In this document: positions 23,101 to 34,751 of the stretch, one piece after another
Layout: each line of letters opens with the position of its first letter
How positions within the stretch are numbered: position 1 is the stretch's first letter
DNA from: Acanthopleura granulata
Lineage: Eukaryota > Mollusca > Polyplacophora > Chitonida > Chitonidae
NCBI GenBank assembly: GCA_016165875.1
Contig: JABBOT010000001.1
Span: forward strand, 43,638,847 to 43,702,846
Reading direction: 5' to 3'
DNA length: 64,000 nt
Translations under genes and position numbers: made by a program
Notes under the pieces: model-generated
Told to the model about the DNA's origin: nothing
Seen by the model: only the letters and a program-made list of their open reading frames with translations
The model's database searches: none

Positions 23101-24400
23101 AAACGACAGAATTACCCCCTCTCTTATCCCTTGCCTGAAAGAAACATTCACTAAATAAAGTAATAGAAAAGAAGCATAATTCAATAATTATAGGTGTATT
23201 TTTATGAAGTTTAGAAACAGAGGTACGGAAACTACAACATGAAATACAGAAACTACAATGACGACCACACAACAACGACAACGACGACAACAACAACGAC
23301 AAAAACAAACGCGGCTACATCAACCCGAGTGGACGTGACTAACAGGACGTAACTAGGTGGACATAAAAGAAGCTAAACGCGACTACATAAACACGAGTGG
23401 ACATAACTAAGAGGACATAAACATAACATAATACACATAATTAAGAGGACATAAACAAGGGGACAGGACATAACTAAGGGGACAACCGAGGGGACATCAA
23501 CAATAAATAACAGCGATTAGCCTAAATAAACGCGTCTACATAGACGCAACAACACTTGACTAAATAAACACGAGAGGACATAACTAAGAGGACATAAATA
23601 AGAGAACAGGACGTAACTAAGTGGACATAAACATAGCATTGTGAAGATAACTAAGAAGACATAAATAAGGGGGCAGGACATAACTAAGGGGACATATCTG
23701 AGGGGAGATCAGAAATAAATAACATCGATTAAGTAAACGTGGCTCCATAAACGCGACCACACGTGACTAAATAAACAAGAGTGGACATAATTCAGAGGAC
23801 ATAAATAAGGGAACAGGGCGTAACTGAGAGGACATAAACACAACATAGAGACGATAAGAAAGAGGACATAAATAAGGGGACTCGACTACACAAACACGAG
23901 TGGACCTAACAACAGCATCGGCAATAAATCAAGTGATTAAATAAACGCGGCTACATAAACGCGACGACATAAACACCAGTGGACATAACTAAGAGGACAA
24001 AACTAAGAGGACGCAACCAACAGGACATAACAGAAACTGCAACAACAACAAATAATACAACAACAGTAAATAAGCGCGATTAAATAAACGCGAGTCCATA
24101 AACACGTCTAAATGCGACTAAACGCGGTGATACGCGGCTGAAGAATCACGAGTCAACGTAATTAAGTGGACACAACTAAGTAAACAGAACTAAACAATGC
24201 AATAAACAAACCAAATGTCGAATTAAACAACAGCCTCATCAACTACCGGATATAAGATTAATCAACAACAAACGGACTGAAACACAAATAACTAATCACT
24301 GTCTCAGTAACTTAATACCTTAAAGACTGTAATACTCTAAATATCACAATACCTTAAACACCGTAATACTGACATCAACAACACGACGCAAAAATGATAC
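20105..24400. repeat. 4.3-kb cluster of nested tandem repeats
   Basis: Four layers follow each other. At 20105-20205 there is a ~32-bp repeat (GGTGGGAAGGCTCGTCTC type). At 20350-20430 there is a short repeat with GCAACATTTCTTAT. At 20460-23230 about seven complex units of 370-560 bp each combine many short CTTGTCGTCTGGGGAGCAT modules with an A-rich block starting AAACCAAGCTTAG (anchors near 20573, 20969, 21756, 22316, 22684 and 23090). At 23230-24400 there are many variants of ACACGAGTGGACATAACTAA and AGAGGACATAAATAAGGG, T-poor on the plus strand. I see no conserved protein. See findings for the promoter-like edge. Confidence 0.85.
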
Positions 24401-24477
24401 TTTTCACCCTTTACCAATAACCTGTGTCTCTCTCTGCTTCTACCGTTTTTTGAAATATGTGCCCACTGATCTAAGGC

Positions 24478-24486
24478 TTTATATAC
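24478..24486 (-). promoter_or_regulatory. TATA-like box facing left into the repeat cluster
   Basis: Read on the minus strand it is GTGTATATAAAGCC. About 15 bp upstream lies a perfect 7-bp inverted repeat, CCCGAGA-TTTCTT-TCTCGGG (24499-24518), next to a C-rich stretch. A start about 30 nt downstream would lie near 24450 and read through the repeat cluster. The placement is suggestive only; no transcript evidence is available. Confidence 0.35.
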
Positions 24487-24519
24487 ACAACCCCCTCCCC
24501 CGAGATTTCTTTCTCGGGA

Positions 24520-27500
24520 ACAGGCACACGCGGGAATTCTGAGTTCATTTAGTGAGCTTTAATATGAATTTGTTTTTTGGAGGCTTTGTTAGATACGTCT
24601 GCAGTGCACCTTGCTGTGAAAATAGGCTTTCCGACCTTGCAAGGCAAAAAGACGGTCAGTGTGAGGGCAAAATTTTGTCCGCTTCCATGTGAAAGAATTT
24701 CCAGGTGCAAAATGAATTGTTTGAGGTTATTAATTCAGGCAGCGTCAATCACACACCTGTTAGGACGCTTAGAGCAAAAGTGACAATACATGTACATTGA
24801 ATGGCAAGGCAAAAAGTGGAGGCCCTATGTGTACATGTAGGCGTATCCAGAGAGGGGTCTATGGCGTAAGTTTGTGTGCTTCTTGGTGATTTAATAATGT
24901 AACGAAACTTAAAATGTAAAAAGATATGTTTTTAATATGAATGGATATTACATTCATTTTGACACTGCGTTTGATTTATAAATAAAATGAGTTAGATTGT
25001 TTCAATGTATATGGTATATGTATTAAGATTTACCGACCTAAAATATAATATTTTACGAATTCATACACATGGACATGATTGTATAGATGTCGTATAACAT
25101 ACCCACCCACCCCCAGAAAAAAAAAAAACAACAACGAAACACACCAATTGTGACCAATTGCGGTATGTTTAGCAGGAGTGGGGTGTCGAATCTGCTGATT
25201 TAAATATTTTTCGGAGGTAAAAGTTGACTTTTATTGCAAATTTACTTCTTTGATGAGGTTCCATAAGGGTAGATATCCGCAAAGAACTGCACTCCAATGC
25301 TCTCTCTAGAGGCCTAATATACATAAGAAGATATTCATTGTATTTGTTTCGTGCCCGTCTTGTTGTGCACGTAGAGAGAGAACAGTATGGGCTTATTCCC
25401 GTTTCGCTGGTCTGACCCCCAGTGCTGCCGATTGCATTGAAAGTATAGAGCATGTCTCAAGTTGGAGTGCTGAATAATGCCTTCTGGCTAACAGTGAACA
25501 CGTCTCAGTGCCGCCTTTAGCATAACACCTCCTCTTCCACACTTTAGCACAGTGTACAAGAATCAGTGCGGAAGATTAATGAGCAGTTTTCATCTTGGTG
25601 TGCTCGAAACTATGCTATGGAGTTATTTTCGATATTGAGCCTTTTGATTATTGAAAATTCAAAGGTAAAAGAGATTTCTTCAGAACTTAAGCATGAATAC
25701 AAATATAACACTAGTTTACAATAAAAAAAGATCAAGGACACTGTTGTAAAAGCAACGGATAATGTTCAAAAGTCTCCTGTACATTACTACATCAGTGGCA
25801 AAAATTCACTGCAGTATGGGTTGGAAAAGGTGTAACATTATCAGTCGTTTTTACAAGAGTATTGGTTGTTGCAACATTATTGGTCAAAAGTGGTACAATA
25901 TTGGTTCGTTACCAGGGTATTGTTACTTATTGCATTATAGGTCGCAAGAGTGCACAAGGCTGTCAAATAATCACGTGGTTTAACCCACTGGTCCAGGGTG
26001 ATGCTACCTATCTCACTCCATTGACCAATGATCAATGGATTAAATGGCCATTAAATGCATGAATTCTGAATTACTATCACTTGGTTATGTTTTTATATCA
26101 GAAATATGCATTTATACAGTGAATCTGCATAACAGGTTATATTTACTCAAACATCTTCCTTGAAGTACTTGAGTGAAGCAATATCTGAAAACCAATCAAT
26201 GAGCACTGCTTGTGAGTTGTGAAACTGCGAGCAGTTTTAATTTTGTTCGTTGTTAACACGATATTCAGAAACTTTTCATTTAGGCCATGGCAGTCAGTCA
26301 TCTGTGTGGAAGAATAGTGAGTGTCCACCACCCTTGGTAAGTTAACTGATCATCTTTGAAGCCTTTCCAAGTGTGAACAGATTTATATGTCATGTTTGAG
26401 GAAGAAGTCATTTTGAAGGAAGTCCACTGAGCATCTTCACACCTGTAACAGAGCCACTCCACTAGTGGAACCTCACAGGCTCGGGAATGGAAGAGGCTCT
26501 GAAACCAGTGAATGCCCTCATGCAAGCATGAGTGAGAAAGTCAGTCAGGGCGCATGTATTTATGAAGCACCTTTATTAGCTCATATCATTTCAACATCTC
26601 ATCATTCACACTTTTAGCAAAGGCTATAATTTTCAGTTGTACATGTATCAGGTTCCTCTGTGAATAATGATGATTCAAACAACTAACAAAGGCCCCTGAT
26701 TGCTTCACTTAACTGAAAGGTCTCCTTACTGGTTGCCCCGCTTAACTGAAAGGCCTCCATCACTACTGATCAGTCTACAGTACACAGTAAATACATAGTA
26801 AATATCCACAATGGCTTTGTCAAAACAAAACAATCTGGTACATTTAAAATCTTAAATACCCTTGTATACAACATACAAGTTTGTGAAAAATTTGCAAACC
26901 TTTGTTGTGAATGTATGTCATCAACAGAGATCAAAATTCCATTGTTTAACATTTACAAGGACACATACAGAGGTATTTGCACACGATTATGTTCTCACTA
27001 CATGCCATGGCCAAATTACACAATATTCCCTTTGCATGATGCATAATTGCATAAAGCTCTCTCACCTTCCAGGTAGTTACCTGCGAGTCTAATTACAAAG
27101 CTGAGATTTTGATAGTTTACATGTGGCTCAGTAAAATGCACAAGTATGCAGGTCACCAAAAATGCTACATATATGTCTCTATAACTTTTCCATGCATTTT
27201 TGTCAGACGTCATCCTTGAAATCAATTTTGATTGCCCCTTTCATTAAACTTTAATGGAGTCTTTTTAAATTGTAATTATTTTGATGTATATCTTTCCTCG
27301 TAAATCACATTACTTTAACCAATATACATTAAAAAAGGTACATTTTGGGTTCCCTGATCAACAGTTGCTCTAATGCTATAGTAACCTCGTAAAACCAGAC
27401 TGTCATATATGCTTTCCAATAAAACAGATGGAAATTACAATTTGTTGGTTTGTTCATGAAACAAAACAAAACAAAAGTAGACATGTGTATGAGTCTAACT

Positions 27501-29850
27501 AAACAGCTATTTGCCACAGAACGTTAATTACCTACATGCAAGTCATTACATGGTAGCCTGAGGCAGAGTTTCATGTTTCATATCTCCACTAGTTTTCGAC
27601 CTCTATGCTGAGGTCATTTTCGAGCAAATAACCACTTTAATTTCAAATAATATAATGGTAAGTTATAGAATACTTTTATGTTACGAACATACATTGCCAG
27701 TTTGCATGCATCACGGACGCTACTGTCAACCCATTGGCGCAATTGGATATCATCAGCGTGCCGCACCCTACTGCTCATCACTTACAGTACTGTCAACCTT
27801 CGGTTCCAGAATTCCAAAGAACTGTGGATTCTATCTTGACATGGGCTGACTTACCCTTGGAACCCGGAATATCCCATCCGAATTTGGATGCTATCATCAG
27901 TAAGAAACTGTATATTTTGCAGTCATCTGTATTGTTTTGTATATTATTGTCAGTGGTACTATTTGCCTATTTTGATATATGTATTTAACTTATTCAAGCG
28001 TCTTCATGTGTCTTTGTTTGATCTTGTGTGAGGCCTATCGCTGTCACAGTTGAACAAGCCATTTGTTTATCATTTTTTGTCTCATATAGTGGTACCCTGA
28101 CATATACTATATTACTTGAAATTGAAGTGAAACATCATACGCGGATGATGATAATGATGCCTTGTACTTTTCATTATTACTATTACAGAACCTAGGCAGG
28201 AGTATGAGTCTCAAGCATTATATGATCCCCTATTTATTCACTTATTTATTTCTCTGTTGCTTAACATCATACTCAAGAACTTTATATAACTTTTGCCATG
28301 AAGAAAACAGGAATTCCACGGGTAAACCACCGACCTTTGGTAACTTACTGATTGACTTGGCCAGGTGTGAAGCACATGAACAAAAACTGGCTAAAGACAA
28401 GTGGTCTGCAAGAAATGAGATTTGTGGGCTGGCTTTAGATTCTCTGCTTGCTGGACATGTACATTGATAAATATGTATATACACACAGGATAAACAATGA
28501 ATGACCCATTATACCTAATGTATCAAATGAGTGTTGTAATTTTCATTTGTTGCGAGCCTCTGTTGAGGAAACCTACATACTAACTTAGACCACACAAGTA
28601 ATAACTTTGATCTACTGGGTCACTCTTTGTCTATCCTCTACACAGTTTGTATACGGGTTCAGGAGTCAACAAAGGTTTAAATACCCAAAAAACTGTTTCA
28701 CCCATGTAGCTGTAATGATAATTACAACCAGAATACAGATATGGAATGGTACAGAAATTCAAAGTCAATGTCGAAGCTGGCTTATTCTACCCTACGTACT
28801 CTATCTTTCTGTTACACATGTGGTAATCTCACTGGTGTTTCTTGGTAAGGGGACTAATGGGACAAAGAAGGTCACCAGTCACAAAGGAATACAGAATGTT
28901 AGCTGATCGAGCCAGAAATTCAAAAATAAATCAATTCTCTGGTTCCCACATTTCTGTTACTGTATGGACCCAACAAAATATAAGGCAACAAATACATTGT
29001 ATGTCATTTCAACTGATTACATGTAGCTTGATATAGCTGACAAATGTCAAGACTCAAGAAATGAAGTGCAAGGTATGTTGAATTCTATATTGTGGTATTA
29101 TAAACTATCAAAGATGGTTTCTTTCCTGAAACTGGTTGACAAAGAAGAAATGTAGAATTTAGCATACATATATCCACGATCAATATGACATAAGTTTTAA
29201 AACCATTCTTGAAATATAATGTGGAACCTTGTAAGTTGATTATAAAGGCAGTGTGAGATCCAAATATTGACGGTAATGTGGAATACAAGCACGACGACAT
29301 GCAAGTTATTAATACGTGTAAACTGCACGTCTGATCACAGCTAGGTTTACTCTTAATGTTGACATACACATACATGACTGCTGATTTCTGCCATACACAT
29401 GCATAACAATTTTGTTTTCCATCCAGACAGACCATACCTTCTGCTTCATAACATCAACATTCCTTGTGAATGCCTCACTAAATGTAGCTTCAAAGTCTGG
29501 TAGCAGTATTTCATATACCTGTACGTCTCTAGAGATAGGGCGTTCGCCAGGGGAGATAACCCTGCACTGACCACCACATAACCACAGGCTTCTTTTCCTC
29601 CGGCAAAAGTCAACTTGGTTTATAAACATGCCAGTCAATTACATGTATTTGGAAAATTTTGAGATTTCTGTGTTGAACACTAAAGTTCAGCATACATGAC
29701 AGCTTAAGACATATAACTCAATCGGTCATATGAAGTTGGTTCCAGTCGCCAATAAACATTCGATTTTAGATTGAACTGGCATACCTGGAGCGACTGGAGT
29801 AAAATTTGGGTTTTTCTAGCCATTTCCTCATTTTCAACTTGAGTTTAACA
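24520..29850. other. Intergenic stretch without a secure gene
   Basis: AT-rich sequence. The open frames here lack recognisable domains. Three items are treated elsewhere: the exon-like frame at 27690-27900 (findings), the SINE-like block at 28226-28466, and the exon-like minus frame at 29440-29640 (rejected list). A short duplication of TTAACTGAAAGG is at 26699-26765. Confidence 0.55.
28226..28466 (-). mobile_element. SINE-like repeat, second family, minus orientation
   Basis: A TTATTTATTTCT tract leads into GTTGCTTAACATCATACTCA, then AAACCACCGACCTTTGGTAA and TGACTTGGCC. The motif order matches 1936-2170. An open plus-strand frame across this block therefore comes from repeat sequence and is not a gene. 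Confidence 0.55.
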
Positions 29851-29857
29851 CAAATTT

Positions 29858-29863
29858 TTTATT
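29858..29863 (-). terminator. TMEM183: TMEM183 polyadenylation signal
   Basis: AATAAA on the minus strand, about 170 nt after the TMEM183 stop codon, is the first canonical signal downstream. Confidence 0.65.
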
Positions 29864-30033
29864 GAATTTTCTTAAAATAATTGAGTTTTTGATGCAAAAA
29901 TACTGAGCTTTCTGACTTGTTCAAAGTGAGTTTCTACAACTCCAGGTGAGTCACATCATTATTGTACACACACAAGCACACAGGATCCAACGCAACAGTC
30001 AAATTGAGCTGAGTTGGATCAAGGCTATTGCTA

Positions 30034-30619
30034 TCACTTGACCAGATGGTACTGTGGGTCCCACCACTGGAACACACGTATGTTCAGTACTGGATCAAGA
30101 ACGATCTGTGTGCCAGTCACCGTTCCTTTCTGAGCGGCGTTCATCTGCGAGTCAAAGACCAGCCTCAGCTTATGGTGCTTCATGTCCTGACTCACATTGA
30201 GGTACACCTTGGTCAGAATGAGTCCCATGACCATGGGGTGAGTCATAAAGTTCTGGCAGGACACCTGCAGGACACAGCAGCCCTCCAGGGGGTTGTAGAA
30301 CACGTCGTTGTACCCGTTCATCAGATCCAGGCACCCATTCTTCGAGTAACACTGACGGCTCTTGCCCAGCCCCTCCGTCCTCAGCTGAAAGTTGAACCTC
30401 CAGACATTATCTGAGACATGCTGGTACCAGCATCTCTCGCACCGTTTGCTCTCCAGCAGGTGGGGCTCATCATAGAAGGCCCTGGACAGTTTACAGCTAC
30501 TCACAAAGGGAGGGTAGAGGTAGTACAGGGCCTGGATAACCCTCGCTCTCAGCCCCTGACACCACTCAACGCTGGCTGGACCCAGGGGCTCGGGAAGATA
30601 TATTTTCTCTCTGTAAAAT
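30034..30619 (-). CDS. TMEM183: TMEM183 exon 5 (last), TGA stop
   Basis: This encodes residues 167-361. The acceptor reads TTTCCTTGCAG on the minus strand. It contains GLRARVIQALYYLYPPF, the Cys-rich middle (CERCWYQH) and the conserved LRLVF and QWWDPQY motifs. Confidence 0.95.
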
Positions 30620-33142
30620 CTGCAAGGAAAAAAAAAACTCGGAGTTTGCATGTTCATTTTTACAGCTTCAGAAACTTTTGACCTACTGTAAATGACATAA
30701 AATTCAGTCCCAAAAAGTGCAGTTTTAGGAGTTTCTCATCAGACTGTAGCTCTACTGGTTGAGACAAAATTACCACTCAGTCAGTTATAAAATGATGTAT
30801 GTGTAACGGACAATGGATAATCAAAACTGAAAATTAATATTACGAAATATGTACCCTGATTCACTTGTACCAAGGTTTGTTTAAACTGGACAAAAACTTT
30901 AACTAGTAGTTTTTTCAAAGAAATGTTAACATATGCTTGATGAACAGACAGACAGACAATCGATCATCGCAAATGGAAAACTGATAACATAAATTAAGCA
31001 TCTTGATTTCGTCTATATTTGAACCAAGTATCATACAATCATACAAAAACTTCAGGAGTAGAGGCATTTTGACAGAAACATTAACATGGTGGACAGACAA
31101 CCAATCACCAAAATGGAAAACAGATACTTCGAATTATGTATCTTGATGTAGCCTACATTAGTTTACACTGCAGCAGTTTATAAAAGCAGAGAATTTCAAA
31201 CCGTAGTAATCACCTATGATAAAGCTGCCTCCAGAACTGAGCACTCTGTATGACGGTGTAAGAAGAATGACACAGTCGCGCAAAAGTACTTATGTCTTCT
31301 GGATGGATGTATTTGGAGAGTATAAACCAGATGTCTAGCGGGTACACATTACCAGCCTCAGGTGCACCATGCTTGGATGTCTTCGGTCCTTTCTGGTTAC
31401 CTGCAGAAACATGAGAAGAGGCATAAAAGACAAGAAAGCTTAGATCTACGCCTCTGTCTAATCCAGGAGATAACTACGCTTCCCTATTTACACATAAACA
31501 GGGAATAGTAATTAATAGTGTGATCATTTTTTAAGCCAACATCAATGGCACAGCCATATAGTTGGGCCATTCACTTTAAATGTGATTTTTTAATAAGTAT
31601 TTTTTTTCAAGAACAATAAAATGAGTTGGGTCACACTTGGTATTCTCTACAAGCTTATCTGGCCTTGATGTACCCCTTGTATAAGACGTCATCCAGGCCA
31701 CATGCTGTTTTGTGCAGCCATCTACTGTGCTATTATATCAAACAATGAATTACAAGTATTAACAATGTGCGTCAAAAGCGGAAATGACAATTATGTCTCG
31801 CATACCTGGCACACTTGGGCCATACAATGCAGACAAGCAATGTGCGATTTTCTTCTCAGAATTTTTGATGTTAAATATATTTTTATGTTCTACTAGTATA
31901 AATACTCACCTGATGCATTTTTTGTTTGCATTATTTTCTTATATCACAGTTATATCATTCAGTTAAGTAAAGTGAAAAATAGAATGTAACAAACTGTAAG
32001 AGGACATACACTTTCTGGGGGATGTGAATTTGGGTTGGTTCAAATGCATTTGGTGAAATTTAAACCATGAAGTAACGAAAGATGTGAATTTATAAAGGGC
32101 GAACTTCTTCTATTCCTTGCATTTCAAACACCCAAGTGAGGGTCATTTGTGCATTGTTGTGTTCTACCTTACTTTCCTGAAGTAGTGCAGAGGGCACTCA
32201 CATAAAAGTACATCAAGGCAAACTGCACAAGAATCTGATGAGCAAAACATTGAATGCTTATGTATATATAACTAGTGGGTAGCATAACTTATAGGGCGTA
32301 CACTGATAATTAAATGTGCCCTCAGTGCTGCACCTGTGGATTCCAGCGCTGATAGATTAGATGCACGATTTTCCTCCAAGTCTTTGTCAGGATCTGTTAT
32401 AGAAAAATCATCCAGGTCTTTTTCAAACCACTCCAGTTCGACTTCTGCTTTCTCTGGCACTGCCAGCATTTTGGCTGCAAACATGTAAGTGGGTAATTTC
32501 GATTATGAAGAATGTAGGCCTCAATACATCAGTAACCAGCAATGGAACCCTTGAAGCTGGTAGTCAGTACATTAAAAACCACAAACTGACCTGTTCGTAA
32601 TATGTATGTTCTAACTCAATATATACATTAAACTGAAACCCAGATTAGAGTGGTCATTGTTGATAAAATCAAATCATTTTATCGCATACACTAAAGTCTT
32701 GAAAATTCCAATATACATGAGGGAATTTGGGGGGAATCTACAAAAATTCCCTGTCCAAGACCATGCTTGAACCCACATCTTGTGATTAGGAGTTGCACCT
32801 TTTACTCACTGAGCTACATCACACTGCCTAACGGCTGCGAGTTTAGTAGCCATGTGGAGATTCAAAACTTTACTGAGCAGTCATCTAGTTTTCCTCTTAC
32901 CCAACTCTGACCTTAACACAAAGAGCACAAAAGCCATATAAACTCTCATTAAAATATTTCCAGGGATAAAGCTATGACAAGTTAAAGAGAAACAAAACAA
33001 AGCAAGAAATTGGTAATTAACGGGATTTATACCTTGTGACTGGGAGATTACTGCGGCTCCTTTCTTCAGCCTGACACACCCGGCTACTGGTTTATCAACA
33101 TGTGCATAATCATAAACTGTCACGTCTGCAACAACACAAATC

Positions 33143-33186
<44 letters not shown>

Positions 33187-34751
33187 TGACTATAATACAG
33201 CAAGATAGTATGGAAAACTTATAAATGAAACTAAATAAATTTTCATTTATTTATTTATTTATTTGATTGGTGTTTTATATGCACTCAAAAATTTTAACTT
33301 ACATGACTCTGGGCAGCATTATGATGGCAGGAAACCAGGCAAGGCCTGGAAGAAACCCCATGACCATCTGCAGGTTACTGGCAGACCTTTCCATGGACCA
33401 TTATTCTGTGCTGGCATGCTAACCCCTACTGGCAAAATTGTAATATGTAAGTTCTACGTCATCAACAAGGAAACTTAGCACCAAAAACATTTTCATGTAG
33501 ATTATTCCATGACACAAAACTGAATTCCTGAAAACTATACCTGTGTTATTTGGTTTGGGGGTTTACCTTGTATCCCTTAGCTACAGTGAATCTGTTTACC
33601 ACAGCAGATTACTGAAACTGTGGAAGTTAATAAGACAGTACACCAAAGTTAACCTAAGCCTTTTCTCAATGTTGTGGGAGGAGAGAAAAATACACGTTGA
33701 AATCATATCTGGTTAGAAGGAAATTAGGTCTCAGACAGTTCAAGCTCTCTGGCTTACTGCCATTTTGTCCACCCATAAACATGACTGCCCACGTATCAGT
33801 GAAAAATTCTTGAGTATGGTGTGCTGTATACACCAATCAAATAAATAAAATATGGCAGTCATATTTAATGGGGGGTATCTTTGGCTCAGTCGTTTAGAGC
33901 ACTAGTGCAGCGCAATGACCCAGAAACCTCCCACCAATGTGGTCACTGCGAGTTCAAGTCCAGCTCATGCTGACTTCCTCTCTGGCTGTACTTGGGAATT
34001 TCTGCCAGCAGCCTGCGGATGGCTGTGGGTTTCCCCTGGGCTCTGCCCTGTTTCCTCCCACCATAATGCTAGTCGCCGTTGTATAAGTGAAATATTCTTG
34101 AGTACGGTGTAAAACACCCATCAAATAAATAAATCATATTTAATGCTGGAGAAAACAGGAGAACCCCAGGTAAGATTTCGCCCTTCAATTAATAAATTCT
34201 TTGTCTAAAGGTGGGTTTGAATCTGCAAATTGTGTACTGAGAGTGGACAGTTAGAAATTGCGCAATCGATTCTCTCTAATATTATATTTCGTTTCCATGT
34301 GATTGCAAGAGGTACACTTGAGATACTGATCCTAGGAACACAGCCATATGTATACTGATCATCTGAGGCAATGCCGACGTATCACAGTTTTATAGTCGGA
34401 AGAACCTGGGCCCAGCCCAAGGAAAACCCACGACCATGCCCAGGTTACCGGAGAACCTTCCTACTTACGGCCACAGAGGAAATCAGGATATATATGTAGA
34501 CATTACTTGCTTCATATGTTTTTCGTACTGTCATCATTTTCGTACTGTCACTTCTGCAAGGTACTAAGAGTTTGCGTTTTGATCAAAAAGTATTATGCAA
34601 CACTGGGGATCAACAAAGTTAACGATATCACTGTTTCACACTCCCACCCCACTGTCTGTAGGGCCTACTTACCTGAGTAAGCAGCACCGCCTGATCCGCT
34701 GCTGCGAAAAGATTTCTTAGTCTTATAAACCTTTCGCATGCGCCCGGGCAT
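30034..34751 (-). CDS. TMEM183: Transmembrane protein 183 (TMEM183), complete, five exons
   Basis: The minus-strand exons are 34751-34673, 33125-33033, 32474-32334, 31400-31214 and 30619-30034. They join in phase to 1086 nt, giving 361 residues (human TMEM183A is 376, from memory). Matches to the family include the basic N-terminus (MPGRMRKVYKTKKSF), DVTVYDYAHVDKP (about residues 27-39), an F-box-like segment NVYPLDIWFILSKYIHPEDI (122-141) ending FWRQLYHR, and the C-terminal DMKHHKLRLVF and ILVFQWWDPQY-like end (here RVFQWWDPQY). The annotated membrane segment of the family aligns to residues 291-309, but here it carries His and Lys and is only weakly hydrophobic. The molecular function of this family is not established. 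It is divergent from liprin-alpha, 518 bp apart. Confidence 0.95.
31214..31400 (-). CDS. TMEM183: TMEM183 exon 4 (F-box-like segment)
   Basis: The acceptor is TTTCTGCAG and the donor is ATAG|GTGATT. It encodes residues 105-167, with NVYPLDIWFILSKYIHPEDI aligning closely to the vertebrate protein. Confidence 0.93.
32334..32474 (-). CDS. TMEM183: TMEM183 exon 3 (acidic linker)
   Basis: The acceptor is TGTTTGCAG and the donor is CACAG|GTGCAG. It encodes an acidic, poorly conserved linker (EVELEWFEKDLDDFSITDPD). It is placed by splice sites and phase, which fit both neighbours. Confidence 0.85.
32705..32835 (-). mobile_element. tRNA-like SINE fragment or tRNA pseudogene in TMEM183 intron 2
   Basis: Read on the minus strand: GATGTAGCTCAGTGAGTAAA resembles a tRNA D-arm/A box, and about 25 nt later GTGGGTTCAAGCATGG resembles a T-arm/B box. 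The stems are imperfect and the acceptor stem does not close, so it is not a functional tRNA. Confidence 0.5.
33033..33125 (-). CDS. TMEM183: TMEM183 exon 2
   Basis: The acceptor is TTGTTGCAG and the donor is CAAG|GTATAA. It encodes DVTVYDYAHVDKPVAGCVRL, aligning to the VTVADYA region of the vertebrate protein. Confidence 0.92.
33146..33184. repeat. (TA)n microsatellite
   Basis: An uninterrupted TA run of about 39 bp, 20 bp upstream of TMEM183 exon 2 on the minus strand and close to the branch-point and acceptor region. Confidence 0.97.
33236..33400 (-). mobile_element. SINE copy, minus orientation
   Basis: TTATTTATTTGATTGGTGTT (tail side), then CAGCATTATGATGGCAGGAA, then CCCATGACCATCTGCAGGTT: the reverse complement of the plus-strand family. 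Confidence 0.8.
33700..33850 (+). mobile_element. SINE fragment, diverged
   Basis: This has a degenerate body, then AAATTCTTGAGTATGGTGTG and CACCAATCAAATAAATAAAA. It is immediately followed by an intact copy. Confidence 0.6.
33871..34133 (+). mobile_element. Full-length tRNA-derived SINE with perfect 12-bp target duplication
   Basis: The head has TTTGGCTCAGTCGTTTAGAG (A box-like) and GCGAGTTCAAGTCCAGC (B box-like). The body contains CTGCGGATGGCTGTGGGTTT and CCACCATAATGCTAGTCGCC, and the 3' end is AAACACCCATCAAATAAATAA. TCATATTTAATG flanks both ends (33859-33870 and 34134-34145). This is the reference copy for the family here. Confidence 0.93.
34673..34751 (-). CDS. TMEM183: TMEM183 exon 1, start codon
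   Basis: ATG at 34751-34749, donor CTCAG|GTAAGT. It encodes a basic stretch followed by a Ser/Gly-rich stretch ending AAYS. It joins in phase 1 to exon 2. Confidence 0.9.

Noticed and set aside
28162..28467. Plus-strand open frame of about 100 codons with a plausible C-terminus (FGNLLIDLARCEAHEQ)
   Set aside because: The DNA matches, in minus orientation, the SINE-like block at 1936-2170 (TTTA tract, GTTGC..CAT, ACCGACCTTTGG, TGACTT), so the frame is repeat-derived.
29309..29638. Minus-strand exon-like frame (VYEILLPDFEATFSEAF) ending at a GAAG|GTATGG donor
   Set aside because: It lies beyond the TMEM183 polyadenylation signal, has no identified partner exon, and shows no family match. It is kept only as a remote possibility.
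32705..32835. Functional tRNA gene
   Set aside because: A-box and B-box-like motifs are present, but the stems do not pair properly and the acceptor stem does not close.
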